A stretch of 64,000 bases of DNA from Bacillus aquiflavi (GCF_019915265.1 NZ_CP082780.1:1984001-2048000); one strand, 5' to 3'; numbered from the stretch's first letter, positions 1 to 8,551 are shown. Notes: generated by a model not told the origin, from the sequence alone. Numbers and translations are program-made.

Positions 1-1241
1 AAAATAGCGTCTGCCGCTTCCTCAACAGAATAATTGTAAACGTTTGCAATTTTATTTATTGCTTCAAGCGATTTTTTCTTATCCAACTCCATCTGCCCAT
101 CTAGCAGTCTAGTATTTAGACGGCCAAGCACGAGATTGGCATCAGTATTTGTCGGTTCCGTTCCTCCTTTTCCATAACAGGCAGGTCCAGGTGCTGCACC
201 AGCGCTTTGCGGTCCATTCCTTAACGAACCACCTTGGTCGACCCAGGCAAGACTGCCGCCTCCAGCCCCAATTGTTAAAATTTCAATCGAAGGAAACCCA
301 ATTGGATAGCCATATTCGATATACCAGTCTTTCGTTACCCTCAGCTCCCCATTATACATAAGAGAAATATCGGTACTTGTTCCACCCATATCAAGACCGA
401 TAGCATTTTGAAATCCACAAAGATTAGCAATATATTTACTCGCAATCGCCCCAGCTGCGATACCAGAACTTGCTAGACGGGCTGAATAGCGCGGAACCGT
501 TTCGCTTGTCATAACACCTCCTCCTGAATGAATCACAAGAATGTCGCCCTCGTAATTGCGGCTCTCCATCTCATTTTCAAGCTTTTGAATATAGCGGCTC
601 ACAATAGGACCGAGAACCGCATTCACGATCGTTGTACTCGTTCGCTCGTGTTCAAATATTTCTGGTAACGTCTCGCTCGATGTACAAATATAGACATTTG
701 GCAATTCCTCTTGGAAAATCTCCTTCACTCTTAATTCATTAGAGCTATTCATGTAAGCATTTATAAAGCTGATCGCTATCGCTTCAACTCCCCGCTTTTG
801 CAACTTTTTTGCTAAAGCACGAACTTCCTGTTCATCAATTTCCTCGACTACAACCCCAGCATAATCCACTCTTTCTGTCACTTCAAAACGGTCGCGGCGA
901 CGGATATACGGAGGAGCTACATCTTCATAAGCATCCCAAAGATCAAGCTTTGTTCCTCGGCGGATTTCTGGCACATCCCGAAATCCCTTTGTTGTAACAA
1001 AAGCTGCTTTCGGAAGCTTTCTTTCAATTAAAGCATTCGTTCCTACTGTCGTCCCATGGGAAAAGGAAATAATTTCATTTCCCTTCACACCTGATTTTTC
1101 AAGTCCTTGAAGCATGCCGATTTCTGGGTTTGCAGGCGTTGAAGATGTTTTCGTAACATACATTTGTTTTGTGTTTTCATTATAAATAAACACATCTGTA
1201 AAAGTGCCGCCTACATCGATAGCTACTCGGTAACGTTCCAT
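1..1241 (-). CDS. Hydantoinase/oxoprolinase family protein, subunit A (3' end outside window)
   Basis: ATP-dependent lactam or imide ring-opening enzyme of the HyuA/5-oxoprolinase family. The reading frame stays open for 413 codons to the window edge, so the C-terminal part is missing. I translated it by hand: residues 9-16 read DVGGTFTD, the hallmark phosphate-binding motif of the hydantoinase A N-terminal domain, followed by HGTTVGTNA and a second actin-like motif GLDMGGTSTD. The ATG at 1241 is preceded by AAGGAGG (1253-1259); ATGs slightly upstream are out of frame. It lies 18 bases after the permease gene in the same direction, so it probably belongs to the aminotransferase operon. A HyuB partner would be expected just outside the window. 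Substrate is not readable from sequence; known relatives open hydantoins, 5-oxoproline, caprolactam and valerolactam. Confidence 0.88.
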   Translation of the reverse strand, partial: MERYRVAIDVGGTFTDVFIYNENTKQMYVTKTSSTPANPEIGMLQGLEKSGVKGNEIISFSHGTTVGTNALIERKLPKAAFVTTKGFRDVPEIRRGTKLDLWDAYEDVAPPYIRRRDRFEVTERVDYAGVVVEEIDEQEVRALAKKLQKRGVEAIAISFINAYMNSSNELRVKEIFQEELPNVYICTSSETLPEIFEHERTSTTIVNAVLGPIVSRYIQKLENEMESRNYEGDILVIHSGGGVMTSETVPRYSARLASSGIAAGAIASKYIANLCGFQNAIGLDMGGTSTDISLMYNGELRVTKDWYIEYGYPIGFPSIEILTIGAGGGSLAWVDQGGSLRNGPQSAGAAPGPACYGKGGTEPTNTDANLVLGRLNTRLLDGQMELDKKKSLEAINKIANVYNYSVEEAADAI

Positions 1242-1259
1242 CAACCATTCATCCTCCTT

Positions 1260-2690
1260 TTAAGCATCAATTTTTCCTGATTTCAAACTATCTATCATTT
1301 CATTCAAATATTCTTTAAGATGTTCCCTGTTTTCCGCTCGGTTCATCCTTACGATAAATATGGCGCCAATAAGCCACCAGCCGAGGAAAATCATCCATTC
1401 ATACGGCCAAACTAGCTGAGACGGCATACCCGGCATGTACAGTATTACAAAACCTATCGTAAGAATGAAAGAAATCCATCCAACGATCGGAAGCCTTCCA
1501 GCTTTAAACGGTCTAATCATATTAGGCTCCTTTTTTCTCAAGACGATAAACGATAAAGCAACCATACAATAGGCTAATGTAATTGTTAATCCACCAGCAT
1601 CAACGAGCCAAACAAGCATCGGTCGACCTAAAAGCGGGGCAAACGTCGTTAAAATACCAATAAAAATAATTGCATTCGCTGGAGTTTTATACTTTGGATG
1701 AATTTTCGCAAACCAAGACGGGAGAATTTTTGATTTTGCCATCGCATACAGAACACGGCTCCCACCAATAATAAAAGCGTTCCAACTTGTTAAAATTCCT
1801 GCTAATCCACCGAAGATAAGTACTTTTGCAAAGATCGAACTTCCAAAAGCGGCGCCCATAGCATCTGCTGTCGGCAGCGATGAACTGCTAATTATACTTA
1901 ATGGCAAAACATAAGAAACCCCGAAAATAATGCCGATATAAAAGAGAACGGAAAGGAATACAGAAAAGACTAGAATTCGTCCGATCGATTTATAAGGAAT
2001 GTTCATTTCTTCGGCTGTTTGCGGGATGACGTTAAAACCGACAAACATAAACGGCGTCATTAGCATGACTGTTAAAAGTCCGCCAAAGCCATCTTTAAAT
2101 AGAGGTTGAAGCAGTTCTTTCTCACCGCTTACTGCTGAACCACCAATAAGCATGATCCCAACAATAAATATGACAACTGTAAGAATTGTTTGTATAAGGG
2201 CTGCTCCTTTTATCCCCCTGTAGTTTATAGCCGTAATAAAAATGGAACCGATTACACCAATGAGTACCCAAGAAGCATATACATCCCAGCCTGTAATCGT
2301 CCACATGTAGCCAAATTTAAAGTTTGGAAAAACATATTCAATTACTGTCGGCAAAGCAACAGCTTCAAAGGCAGCAACAAAAATGTATCCGAGGGCAATG
2401 GCCCATGCTGCGATAAACGAAGCGTTATGTCCTAAAGCTCTTAAAACAAAAGAATGCTCCCCTCCTGCTTTTGGCATCGCAGAAGACAGCTCTGCATATG
2501 TTAAGCCGACAAACATTACAAGCAATCCGCCAATTAAAAATGCGATAATTGCTCCGACTGATCCCGCACCAATAATCCACTCTCCTGATAAAACAACCCA
2601 TCCCCAGCCGATCATTGCTCCGAATGCGAGAAACAGCACATCAACTCGTGTCAACACTCGATCAAACTGCACATCAGGCTTCTTTTCCAC
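1260..2690 (-). CDS. APC-family amino acid permease
   Basis: Polytopic membrane transporter of the amino acid-polyamine-organocation superfamily, with about 12 hydrophobic segments and a glycine-rich first helix (FGAMIGWGWVV), followed by AELSSAMPKAGGEH, typical of APC helices 2-3. The frame is open from an ATG at 2714, but a GTG at 2690 has a clear AAAGGAGAG seven bases before it, so I take GTG as the start (476 residues). The gene lies between an aldehyde dehydrogenase and a hydantoinase-like gene in one leftward operon, which suggests it imports the amino acid or lactam handled by those enzymes; GABA, 5-aminovalerate or lysine-type substrates are inference only. The C-terminal tail is short and charged. 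Confidence 0.85.
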   Translation of the reverse strand: MEKKPDVQFDRVLTRVDVLFLAFGAMIGWGWVVLSGEWIIGAGSVGAIIAFLIGGLLVMFVGLTYAELSSAMPKAGGEHSFVLRALGHNASFIAAWAIALGYIFVAAFEAVALPTVIEYVFPNFKFGYMWTITGWDVYASWVLIGVIGSIFITAINYRGIKGAALIQTILTVVIFIVGIMLIGGSAVSGEKELLQPLFKDGFGGLLTVMLMTPFMFVGFNVIPQTAEEMNIPYKSIGRILVFSVFLSVLFYIGIIFGVSYVLPLSIISSSSLPTADAMGAAFGSSIFAKVLIFGGLAGILTSWNAFIIGGSRVLYAMAKSKILPSWFAKIHPKYKTPANAIIFIGILTTFAPLLGRPMLVWLVDAGGLTITLAYCMVALSFIVLRKKEPNMIRPFKAGRLPIVGWISFILTIGFVILYMPGMPSQLVWPYEWMIFLGWWLIGAIFIVRMNRAENREHLKEYLNEMIDSLKSGKIDA

Positions 2691-2768
2691 GGTTTCTCTC
2701 CTTTCATCGATCATTTCTATTTAGTCGATTTATATATTTTTTAAAACGGACATTACTAGAGTTATTAA

Positions 2769-2816
2769 TTTTTCCTGCATCCCTTGTCGATAGCAAGAGA
2801 GCAGGAAAATTTTATC
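2769..2816 (-). terminator. Intercistronic hairpin between dehydrogenase and permease genes
   Basis: Read leftward, TTTTCCTGC with an inner CTTG arm pairs with CAAG and GCAGGAAAA, followed by only a short T-rich stretch. It sits just after the dehydrogenase stop and could weaken read-through into the permease gene or stabilise the upstream message. Confidence 0.4.
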
Positions 2817-2817
2817 G

Positions 2818-4269
2818 TCAATGAGATCGAATCGAAACGGTTTTATAGGCAGTAAAAAATTCTACAGCAGCTTGCCCCTGTTCTCTCGTTCCTGAGCTTG
2901 ATTGCTTCATGCCGCCGAATGGAGCCTGTGGTTCTGCACCACCAGTTTCTCCATTCACTTGAATCATGCCAGCCTCGATGCGATCAATAAAATACAACGC
3001 TTTCGATAGATCATTCGTAAAGATAGAAGCACTCAATCCGTAAATTGAATCGTTAGCTTCTTGAATCGCCTTATCAAGCGAAGCGGATTCAATGATAGCG
3101 AGGACTGGTCCAAAAATTTCTTCTTTAGCTATTACGGCGTCACTACGCACCCTATCAAATACCGTCGGCTCTATATACCATCCGTCAAGACCTTCACATG
3201 CCTTCCCACCAGTAAGGAGACGACCTTCCCTTTTCCCTGTTTCAATGTATCGAAGTATAGAATTAAATTGTCTTTTAGAGACAACAGGCCCCATCGTTAC
3301 TTCAGGATTCATGCCGTCTCCAACTTGAATAGATTGAATTTCTGCCAGCACTTTTTCCTGAAAAGCCGATAATATCTCTTTTTCCACAAACACGCGGCTT
3401 GTTGCCGTACAACGCTGACCGCTCTGTTTCATCGCTCCTTCAACGACTAAGCGGGCTGCAAGATCAATGTCGGCGTCTTTTAAAACGATAGCAGGATTTT
3501 TCCCACCAAGCTCAAGCTGGTATTTCGCACCGCGGGCAGCGGCTTTTTTCGCAATTTCACTGCCTACTTCATTCGATCCGGTAAATGTAATGGCATCAAC
3601 TTGCTTATGATCAACAATCGCATCACCAATTCGGCTTCCTCGACCGATGACAAGATTTATCGTGCCAGGAGGGAACCCAGCTTCTGAAAAAATCTCTACG
3701 ATCCGAGCACCTGTTGCACTTGCTTCTAAAGCTGGTTTAAAAACGACCGTGTTTCCGTACACTAATGCCGGAGCCATTTTCCACACCGGAATAGCGAGGG
3801 GGAAATTCCATGGTGCAATAACGGCGACAACGCCTACAGGCACTCGCTTTGCGAAAAATAGATTTGTCGGATCGGCTGAAGGAAGCAACTCCCCACTCTT
3901 GCGAAATCCTTCACCAGCAAAATAACGGAGAATAGCTGCACTTCGATACACTTCTCCTTTCGTTTCAGCCAAACGTTTTCCCATTTCTTTCGTTGCTAAT
4001 TCAGCCAATTCATCAGCATATTTTTCGAACAAGCTAGCTGCTTGCTCTAAGCATTTAGCTCGGTCAGGACCAGAGGTAAAACCCCATTTTTCCTTTGCTG
4101 CTACTGCTGCCTCGACAGCAAGATTCACTTCCTCAGTCGATGAATTTTGCAAAACGGCAACAAGTTCTTCAGGGTTTGCAGGATTGTAAACAGCAATGGA
4201 TTCATCTTTAGCGGATATCCACTGGCCACCGATAAAGTTTCTAGTTTCTTTTATTGCTGTCTTTTTCAT
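2818..4269 (-). CDS. NAD(P)-dependent aldehyde dehydrogenase (succinate/glutarate-semialdehyde type)
   Basis: Oxidises an aldehyde to a carboxylate; here most likely the omega-semialdehyde made by the neighbouring aminotransferase (succinate or glutarate semialdehyde). The length, 483 residues, is normal for the family. Visible motifs are the nucleotide-binding FTGSNEVGSEIA, the catalytic glutamate context ELGGKNPAIVL, the catalytic cysteine in QSGQRCTATSR, and EEIFGPVLAI near the C-terminus. The start ATG follows GGAGGG with a spacing of eight and overlaps the aminotransferase stop by four bases, so the two are translationally coupled. Substrate is inferred from gene context; 2-oxoglutarate semialdehyde and related aldehydes cannot be excluded. 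Confidence 0.9.
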   Translation of the reverse strand: MKKTAIKETRNFIGGQWISAKDESIAVYNPANPEELVAVLQNSSTEEVNLAVEAAVAAKEKWGFTSGPDRAKCLEQAASLFEKYADELAELATKEMGKRLAETKGEVYRSAAILRYFAGEGFRKSGELLPSADPTNLFFAKRVPVGVVAVIAPWNFPLAIPVWKMAPALVYGNTVVFKPALEASATGARIVEIFSEAGFPPGTINLVIGRGSRIGDAIVDHKQVDAITFTGSNEVGSEIAKKAAARGAKYQLELGGKNPAIVLKDADIDLAARLVVEGAMKQSGQRCTATSRVFVEKEILSAFQEKVLAEIQSIQVGDGMNPEVTMGPVVSKRQFNSILRYIETGKREGRLLTGGKACEGLDGWYIEPTVFDRVRSDAVIAKEEIFGPVLAIIESASLDKAIQEANDSIYGLSASIFTNDLSKALYFIDRIEAGMIQVNGETGGAEPQAPFGGMKQSSSGTREQGQAAVEFFTAYKTVSIRSH

Positions 4270-5603
4270 TCGTTGTTCCCTCCATTTTGCACTTCAGCTA
4301 ATAGTTTTTCTAAAATGTCGAAACCGCTTTCAAGTTGATCATCAGTCATAACGAGAGGAGGTAAGAAGCGAAGAACATTACTATCAATACCTGCACTTAG
4401 AAAAATAGCTCCCCGTTTCCAGCCATTCGCTACAATATAAGCCGTTTCCTCCTTGGCTGGCGTCATCAATTTACGATCCTTTACGAGCTCAATAGCACAC
4501 ATTGATCCAAGGCCGCGGACATCTCCAATTATTTCGTTTTTTTTTTGCATCGCTCTAAGACGTGCCTGCATCTTCTCACCGAGCATTCGGCTTCGTTCAA
4601 CGAGATTTTCCTCTTGGATAACATCAAGAACAGCTAATGCAGCAGCACAGCCTAGAGGACTTCCAGCAAATGTTCCGCCAAGCTGCCCTCCTAGAGGTGC
4701 ATCCATGATCTCGGCTCGACCGACAACACCGCTAATTGGAATACCAGCACCCATCGATTTTGAAACAGTAACAAGATCAGCCGCTACATCGAAATGTTCC
4801 ATCGCAAATAGCTTCCCTGTCCTAGCAAATCCGGTCTGAATTTCATCGGCGATCATCACAATGCCATGCTTATTGCAAATGTCGCGAATTGCCTTTACAA
4901 AACGTTTCGATGGTACGACAAAACCGCCTTCTCCCTGTACAGGCTCAAGTATAATTGCGGCAATATTTTCTGGAGCAGCTTCAGCAACAAAAAAATGTTC
5001 TATTTGTTTAATGAACATGTCATCAATTTCGTCTTCTGTCAGATGTTGATCGCGATAATAATAAGGATAAGGGAGTTTATACGTTTCCGGGGCAAACGGA
5101 CCGAAGCCTTTTTTATAAGGCATCACCTTACTTGTTAGCGACATTGTAAGAAGTGTCCGGCCGTGATAGCCCCGGTCAAAAGAAATCACTCCTTGGCGTC
5201 CAGTATATTTACGGGCGATTTTAACCGCATTTTCTACAGCTTCTGAACCACTATTTAAAAAAATTGATTTTTTAGAAAATTCACCTGGTATTAATGTATT
5301 TAAACGTTCTGCAAGCTCAACATAAGACTCGTATGCAGTCACATGAAAGCATGGATGAAGAAACTCTTCTGCCTGACGTTGTACTACTTCAACAACCTTT
5401 GGATGGCAATGACCGATATTTTGAACACCTATTCCGCCAGCAAAATCGATGTATTCACGGCCATCGATATCAATGACAGTTGCTCCTTTAGCATGGTCTA
5501 TAAACAAGCCAGTAACATGATACGGTCCTCTGGGAACAGCAATATTTCTTCTTTCCATCCACTTTTCTGATTGGGGTGTAGACATTGTTTGAAAAACTGA
5601 CAT
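4266..5603 (-). CDS. gabT: Class III omega-aminotransferase (4-aminobutyrate / 5-aminovalerate type)
   Basis: PLP-dependent fold-type I aminotransferase that moves the terminal amino group of GABA or 5-aminovalerate to 2-oxoglutarate, giving a semialdehyde. Seen: SGSEAVENAVK, the PLP-contacting DEIQTGFARTGK, and the Schiff-base lysine in VSKSMGAGIP. The frame is open from 5657, but the ATG at 5603 has AAGGAGG ten bases upstream, giving 445 residues, normal for GabT/DavT. It is the first gene of the leftward operon aminotransferase-dehydrogenase-permease-hydantoinase. Transcription should start near 5757 and pass a terminator-like hairpin (5633-5682) before the gene. GABA and 5-aminovalerate enzymes cannot be told apart by eye; the divergent glutaryl-CoA-type genes favour a five-carbon substrate. 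Confidence 0.85.
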   Translation of the reverse strand: MSVFQTMSTPQSEKWMERRNIAVPRGPYHVTGLFIDHAKGATVIDIDGREYIDFAGGIGVQNIGHCHPKVVEVVQRQAEEFLHPCFHVTAYESYVELAERLNTLIPGEFSKKSIFLNSGSEAVENAVKIARKYTGRQGVISFDRGYHGRTLLTMSLTSKVMPYKKGFGPFAPETYKLPYPYYYRDQHLTEDEIDDMFIKQIEHFFVAEAAPENIAAIILEPVQGEGGFVVPSKRFVKAIRDICNKHGIVMIADEIQTGFARTGKLFAMEHFDVAADLVTVSKSMGAGIPISGVVGRAEIMDAPLGGQLGGTFAGSPLGCAAALAVLDVIQEENLVERSRMLGEKMQARLRAMQKKNEIIGDVRGLGSMCAIELVKDRKLMTPAKEETAYIVANGWKRGAIFLSAGIDSNVLRFLPPLVMTDDQLESGFDILEKLLAEVQNGGNNE

Positions 5604-5632
5604 TTTAATAAAGCCTCCTTTACTTTTTGAAA

Positions 5633-5682
5633 AAAACAAAAAAGCCAGCTTAATCATTAATTAGATAATGACCAAACTGGCT
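5633..5682 (-). terminator. Terminator-like hairpin (candidate attenuator) in the gabT leader
   Basis: Read leftward, AGCCAG and CTGGCT enclose a second small hairpin (TCATTA/TAATGA) and run straight into TTTTTTG and further T residues. It lies between the promoter and the ribosome site of the aminotransferase gene. An upstream GCCAGC (5702-5707) could pair with GCTGGC in the 3' arm, forming a competing antiterminator. Confidence 0.6.
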
Positions 5683-5763
5683 AGCATCCATTTTAGTGCT
5701 CGCTGGCAAGACGAGTTCAATAGATTCCACAGTTTTTTTGGTGAAGATTTTTATGTTGTTTTT

Positions 5764-5792
5764 ATTGTAAACAAATGACCTGTAATTGTCAA
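5764..5792 (-). promoter_or_regulatory. Sigma-A promoter of the gabT operon
   Basis: A perfect -35 TTGACA (5792-5787), a 17-base spacer and a -10 TACAAT (5769-5764), read leftward. It implies a start near 5757 and a leader of about 155 bases before the aminotransferase gene. Confidence 0.75.
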
Positions 5793-5826
5793 ATAATTTT
5801 TAATATTGTTTTTTGACAGAAAAGTG

Positions 5827-5855
5827 TTTACATTTGTCTTACTCTCCATTATAAT
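5827..5855 (+). promoter_or_regulatory. Sigma-A promoter of the CoA-transferase/dehydrogenase operon
   Basis: A -35 TTTACA (5827-5832), a 17-base spacer and a perfect -10 TATAAT (5850-5855). It faces away from the gabT promoter, and about 35 bases separate the two -35 boxes. The implied start near 5862 leaves a leader of about 218 bases. Confidence 0.7.
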
Positions 5856-5861
5856 TACATC

Positions 5862-6079
5862 TAACAGAAAACCGTCTCTTTAACCGATCTTCAGTCGGTA
5901 ACAATCGAGCGGCCTAAGCTTTTCTAATTTTATATTTTACGAGAACTGTTCTGATTTGGCAGTAGTTTCTTTACCGAAACCATCTCCCAAATCATCAAGC
6001 CGGTTCCTTCCAACCTCTTAACTTATAAGACTAGGAAGTGAAGCGGCTTTTTATTTTCTATTCATGAGGAGGTGAACCA
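5862..6079 (+). promoter_or_regulatory. Structured leader RNA upstream of the CoA-transferase gene, ending in a terminator-like hairpin
   Basis: The untranslated leader contains three successive stem-loops: ACCGA/TCGGT near 5885-5900; GATTTGG/CCAAATC enclosing GTTTC/GAAAC near 5953-5993; and AAGCCG-TTC-CTTCC pairing with GGAAGTGAAGCGGCTT (5997-6049) followed by TTTTTATTTT. The last has the form of an intrinsic terminator placed before the ribosome site (AGGAGGTG at 6066-6073). I do not recognise a T-box, SAM, lysine, glycine or purine signature. A regulatory RNA acting by attenuation is likely by form; the ligand is unknown. Confidence 0.55.
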
Positions 6080-7258
6080 ATGGCAGGAGCTCTTGAAGGC
6101 ATCCGTATTCTCGATATGACCAGGGTTCTCGCGGGACCATATTCGACAATGATTCTTGGCGATTTAGGCGCAGATGTCATTAAAGTGGAAGCTCCCGGCG
6201 GATCTGATGACACACGATTCTGGGGACCGCCTTTTCAAAATGGCGCAAGTGCTTATTATGTATGTGCAAACCGTAATAAACGTAGTATTACTGTTAATTT
6301 AAAAACGGAAAAAGGGAAAGAAGTCATTCGCCGTCTAGCGAAAACCGCTGATGTTGTCATCCATAACTTTAAAACTGGAACTATGGAGAAATTTGGACTT
6401 TGCTATGAGAAGCTGTCTACTATTAATCCGCGCCTTATTTATTGCTCGATTACCGGATTTGGGGAAACAGGTCCAAATAGTCATCTGCCAGGGTACGACT
6501 ACATTATCCAAGCGATGAGCGGATGGATGAGTATTACGGGAACAGAAGAATCTGGACCATTAAAAGTCGGTGTTGCTGTTACAGATATTTTTACTGGGCT
6601 TTATGCCGCAATTGCTATCCAAGCCGCACTGCTTGCACGTGGTAAAACGAACAAGGGACAAAAAATTGATTTATCACTTTTTGATTCAGCTATCAGCACA
6701 CTCGTTAACGTTGCATCAAACTACTTAATGACTGGTAAAGTCCCAAGACGCCTTGGGAACGATCATCCAAATATCGTTCCATACTCCACTTACGAAGCAA
6801 GCGACGGTAAGCTTGTGATCGCTGTTGGAAACGATCGACAATTTCAGTCGCTATGTGAACTATTTTCGGATCCTGAAATTGGCCGCGATCCCCGCTTTCA
6901 AACAAACGCCGGGAGGCTACAGTTTCGTGAAGAGCTGAATCAACGTTTAAATAAGGAAATTCGTAAAAAATCAAAAGCTGTATGGCAGCAGCTCCTTTCA
7001 AAAAAAGGAGTGCCCTGCGGACCAGTGAATACGATGGAGCAACTGTTTCAAGATCCGCAAACGGCGGCTAGAGAAATGCAAGTTTCAATGGACCATCCAG
7101 AAGTCGGAAACATCAAGCTTGTCGGAAGCCCGCTAAAAATGTCGGATACGAAAGTATCTTATCGCCTGCCCCCACCACTTGCCGGGGAGCATAATGAAGA
7201 AATTTTTAAAGAAATAGGCTTAAAACAGAAAGCGATCATAACAAAAACGGAGGAATAA
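6080..7258 (+). CDS. Class III (CaiB/BaiF family) CoA-transferase
   Basis: Transfers CoA between acids through the formyl-CoA-transferase fold. Residues 1-24 include the family opening GIRILDMTRVLAGPYSTMIL, followed by DLGADVIKVEAPGG; later come the YDYIIQAMSGWM segment and the C-terminal GEHNEEI. At 392 residues it is normal length. The ATG follows a near-perfect AGGAGGTGA. It is two bases from the downstream acyl-CoA dehydrogenase gene and divergent from the omega-aminotransferase operon. That context resembles succinyl-CoA:glutarate CoA-transferase, which activates glutarate for glutaryl-CoA dehydrogenase; this assignment is inference, since CaiB family members use many acids. Confidence 0.87.
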   Translation: MAGALEGIRILDMTRVLAGPYSTMILGDLGADVIKVEAPGGSDDTRFWGPPFQNGASAYYVCANRNKRSITVNLKTEKGKEVIRRLAKTADVVIHNFKTGTMEKFGLCYEKLSTINPRLIYCSITGFGETGPNSHLPGYDYIIQAMSGWMSITGTEESGPLKVGVAVTDIFTGLYAAIAIQAALLARGKTNKGQKIDLSLFDSAISTLVNVASNYLMTGKVPRRLGNDHPNIVPYSTYEASDGKLVIAVGNDRQFQSLCELFSDPEIGRDPRFQTNAGRLQFREELNQRLNKEIRKKSKAVWQQLLSKKGVPCGPVNTMEQLFQDPQTAAREMQVSMDHPEVGNIKLVGSPLKMSDTKVSYRLPPPLAGEHNEEIFKEIGLKQKAIITKTEE

Positions 7259-7261
7259 AAG

Positions 7262-8467
7262 ATGATGAACTTTGACTTTTCTGAAGAACAGGAAATGCTT
7301 CGCAGCACCGTTAGAAAATTCGTTGACAAAGAAATTATCCCTTATATGCAAGAATGGGATGAACGCGGCTATTTCGATACAAACATTATGAAACGTTTAG
7401 CCGACTTAAATCTTATGGGTGTTTGTATCCCTGAAAAATATGGCGGTGCCGGGATGGACTATAATTCGCTTGCCATCGTCTGTGAAGAGCTTGAGCGCGG
7501 CGATACTGCTTTTCGGACAGCCGTTTCTGTCCATACCGGGCTTAACAGTATGACCCTCCTTCAATGGGGCTCAGAAGAACAAAAGCAAAAATATCTCGTT
7601 CCACAAGCAAAAGGGGAAAAGATCGGTGCATTCGGGTTAACAGAACCAGGTGCAGGCTCTGACGTTGCTGCGCTTAAAACAACAGCAGTCCGCGATGGAA
7701 ATGACTATATTCTGAATGGACAAAAAACATGGATCTCCCTTTGTGACCTCGCTGACCACTTTATTGTGTTTGCCTATACAGACAAAGCGAAAAAACATCA
7801 TGGCATTTCTGCCTTTATCGTTGAACGCACAATGCCCGGTTTTTCTTCTAAAGCCATTAAAGGGAAGCTTGGGATTCGCTCAGGCAACACCGGAGAAATT
7901 TTCTTTGATCATATTCGCGTCCCTAAAGAAAACCTTCTTGGTGAAGAAGGAGAAGGTTTCAAAATTGCAATGTCAGCGCTTGATAATGGCCGCTTTACTG
8001 TTGCTGCTGGAGCTGTCGGTCTCATTATGGCTAGCCTTGAAGCAAGCTTAAAGTATTGTCATGAAAGGGAAACTTTCGGTAAAGAGATCGGCCGCCATCA
8101 ACTCGTTCAACAAATGATTGCAAATATGGAAGCAGGACTTCAAATGAGCCGTCTTCTCGTCTACCGTGCCGGCGTTTTGAAAAATCAAGGAAAACGAAAC
8201 ACCCGAGAAACTTCGCTTGCAAAGTGGCAAGCTTGCGACTTCGCCAACAAAGCCGCAGATGACGCTGTGCAAATCCACGGAGCATATGGCTATTCAAGTG
8301 AATACCCAGTGGAGCGCTACTTAAGAAATTCAAAAGCACCGGTTATTTACGAAGGTACTCGAGAAATTCATACGATTATGCAAGCAGAATACGTGCTCGG
8401 CTATCGGAAAGATAAGCAGCTGCGAAGTATGCTCCCAGAATGGTCTCCCGAATCAGTTACATTGTAG
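7262..8467 (+). CDS. gcdH: Acyl-CoA dehydrogenase, glutaryl-CoA dehydrogenase-like
   Basis: FAD-dependent dehydrogenase of 401 residues; glutaryl-CoA dehydrogenases oxidise and decarboxylate glutaryl-CoA to crotonyl-CoA. Seen: ELERGDTAFRTAVSVH, which keeps the arginine that contacts the glutaryl carboxylate in the known enzyme (human ELERVDSGYRSAMSVQ, from memory), the FAD/substrate motif FGLTEPGAGSD, IHGAYGYSSEYPVERYLR, and the catalytic glutamate in YEGTREIH near residue 370. The C-terminus resembles GcdH more than short-chain dehydrogenases. The start follows GGAGG with a spacing of eight; a second ATG follows directly. It is co-transcribed with the CoA-transferase. A general acyl-CoA dehydrogenase remains possible. 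Confidence 0.85.
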   Translation: MMNFDFSEEQEMLRSTVRKFVDKEIIPYMQEWDERGYFDTNIMKRLADLNLMGVCIPEKYGGAGMDYNSLAIVCEELERGDTAFRTAVSVHTGLNSMTLLQWGSEEQKQKYLVPQAKGEKIGAFGLTEPGAGSDVAALKTTAVRDGNDYILNGQKTWISLCDLADHFIVFAYTDKAKKHHGISAFIVERTMPGFSSKAIKGKLGIRSGNTGEIFFDHIRVPKENLLGEEGEGFKIAMSALDNGRFTVAAGAVGLIMASLEASLKYCHERETFGKEIGRHQLVQQMIANMEAGLQMSRLLVYRAGVLKNQGKRNTRETSLAKWQACDFANKAADDAVQIHGAYGYSSEYPVERYLRNSKAPVIYEGTREIHTIMQAEYVLGYRKDKQLRSMLPEWSPESVTL

Positions 8468-8470
8468 TTA

Positions 8471-8551
8471 AACGCTCTGGAATAGGCTCTTAAAGAGCGT
8501 TTCATCATTAAATCCCCTCAAGCAAAAACATTGCTTTGGGGGATTTTTTTC
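8471..8551 (+). terminator. Tandem hairpins ending the CoA-transferase/dehydrogenase operon
   Basis: A first hairpin pairs AACGCTCT with AGAGCGTTT (8471-8502). A second pairs AATCCCC-CAAGCA with TTGCTTTGGGGGATT and ends in seven T residues (8509-8551). The second is a classical intrinsic terminator. Confidence 0.85.

Noticed and set aside
149-997. Rightward frames of 60-70 codons at 149-361 and 809-997
   Set aside because: They lie antisense inside the hydantoinase gene, whose frame is open across the whole stretch and carries family motifs.
5813-5818. TTGACA on the + strand as -35 of the CoA-transferase promoter
   Set aside because: The only good -10 (5850-5855) is 31 bases away; TTTACA at 5827-5832 has the correct 17-base spacing.
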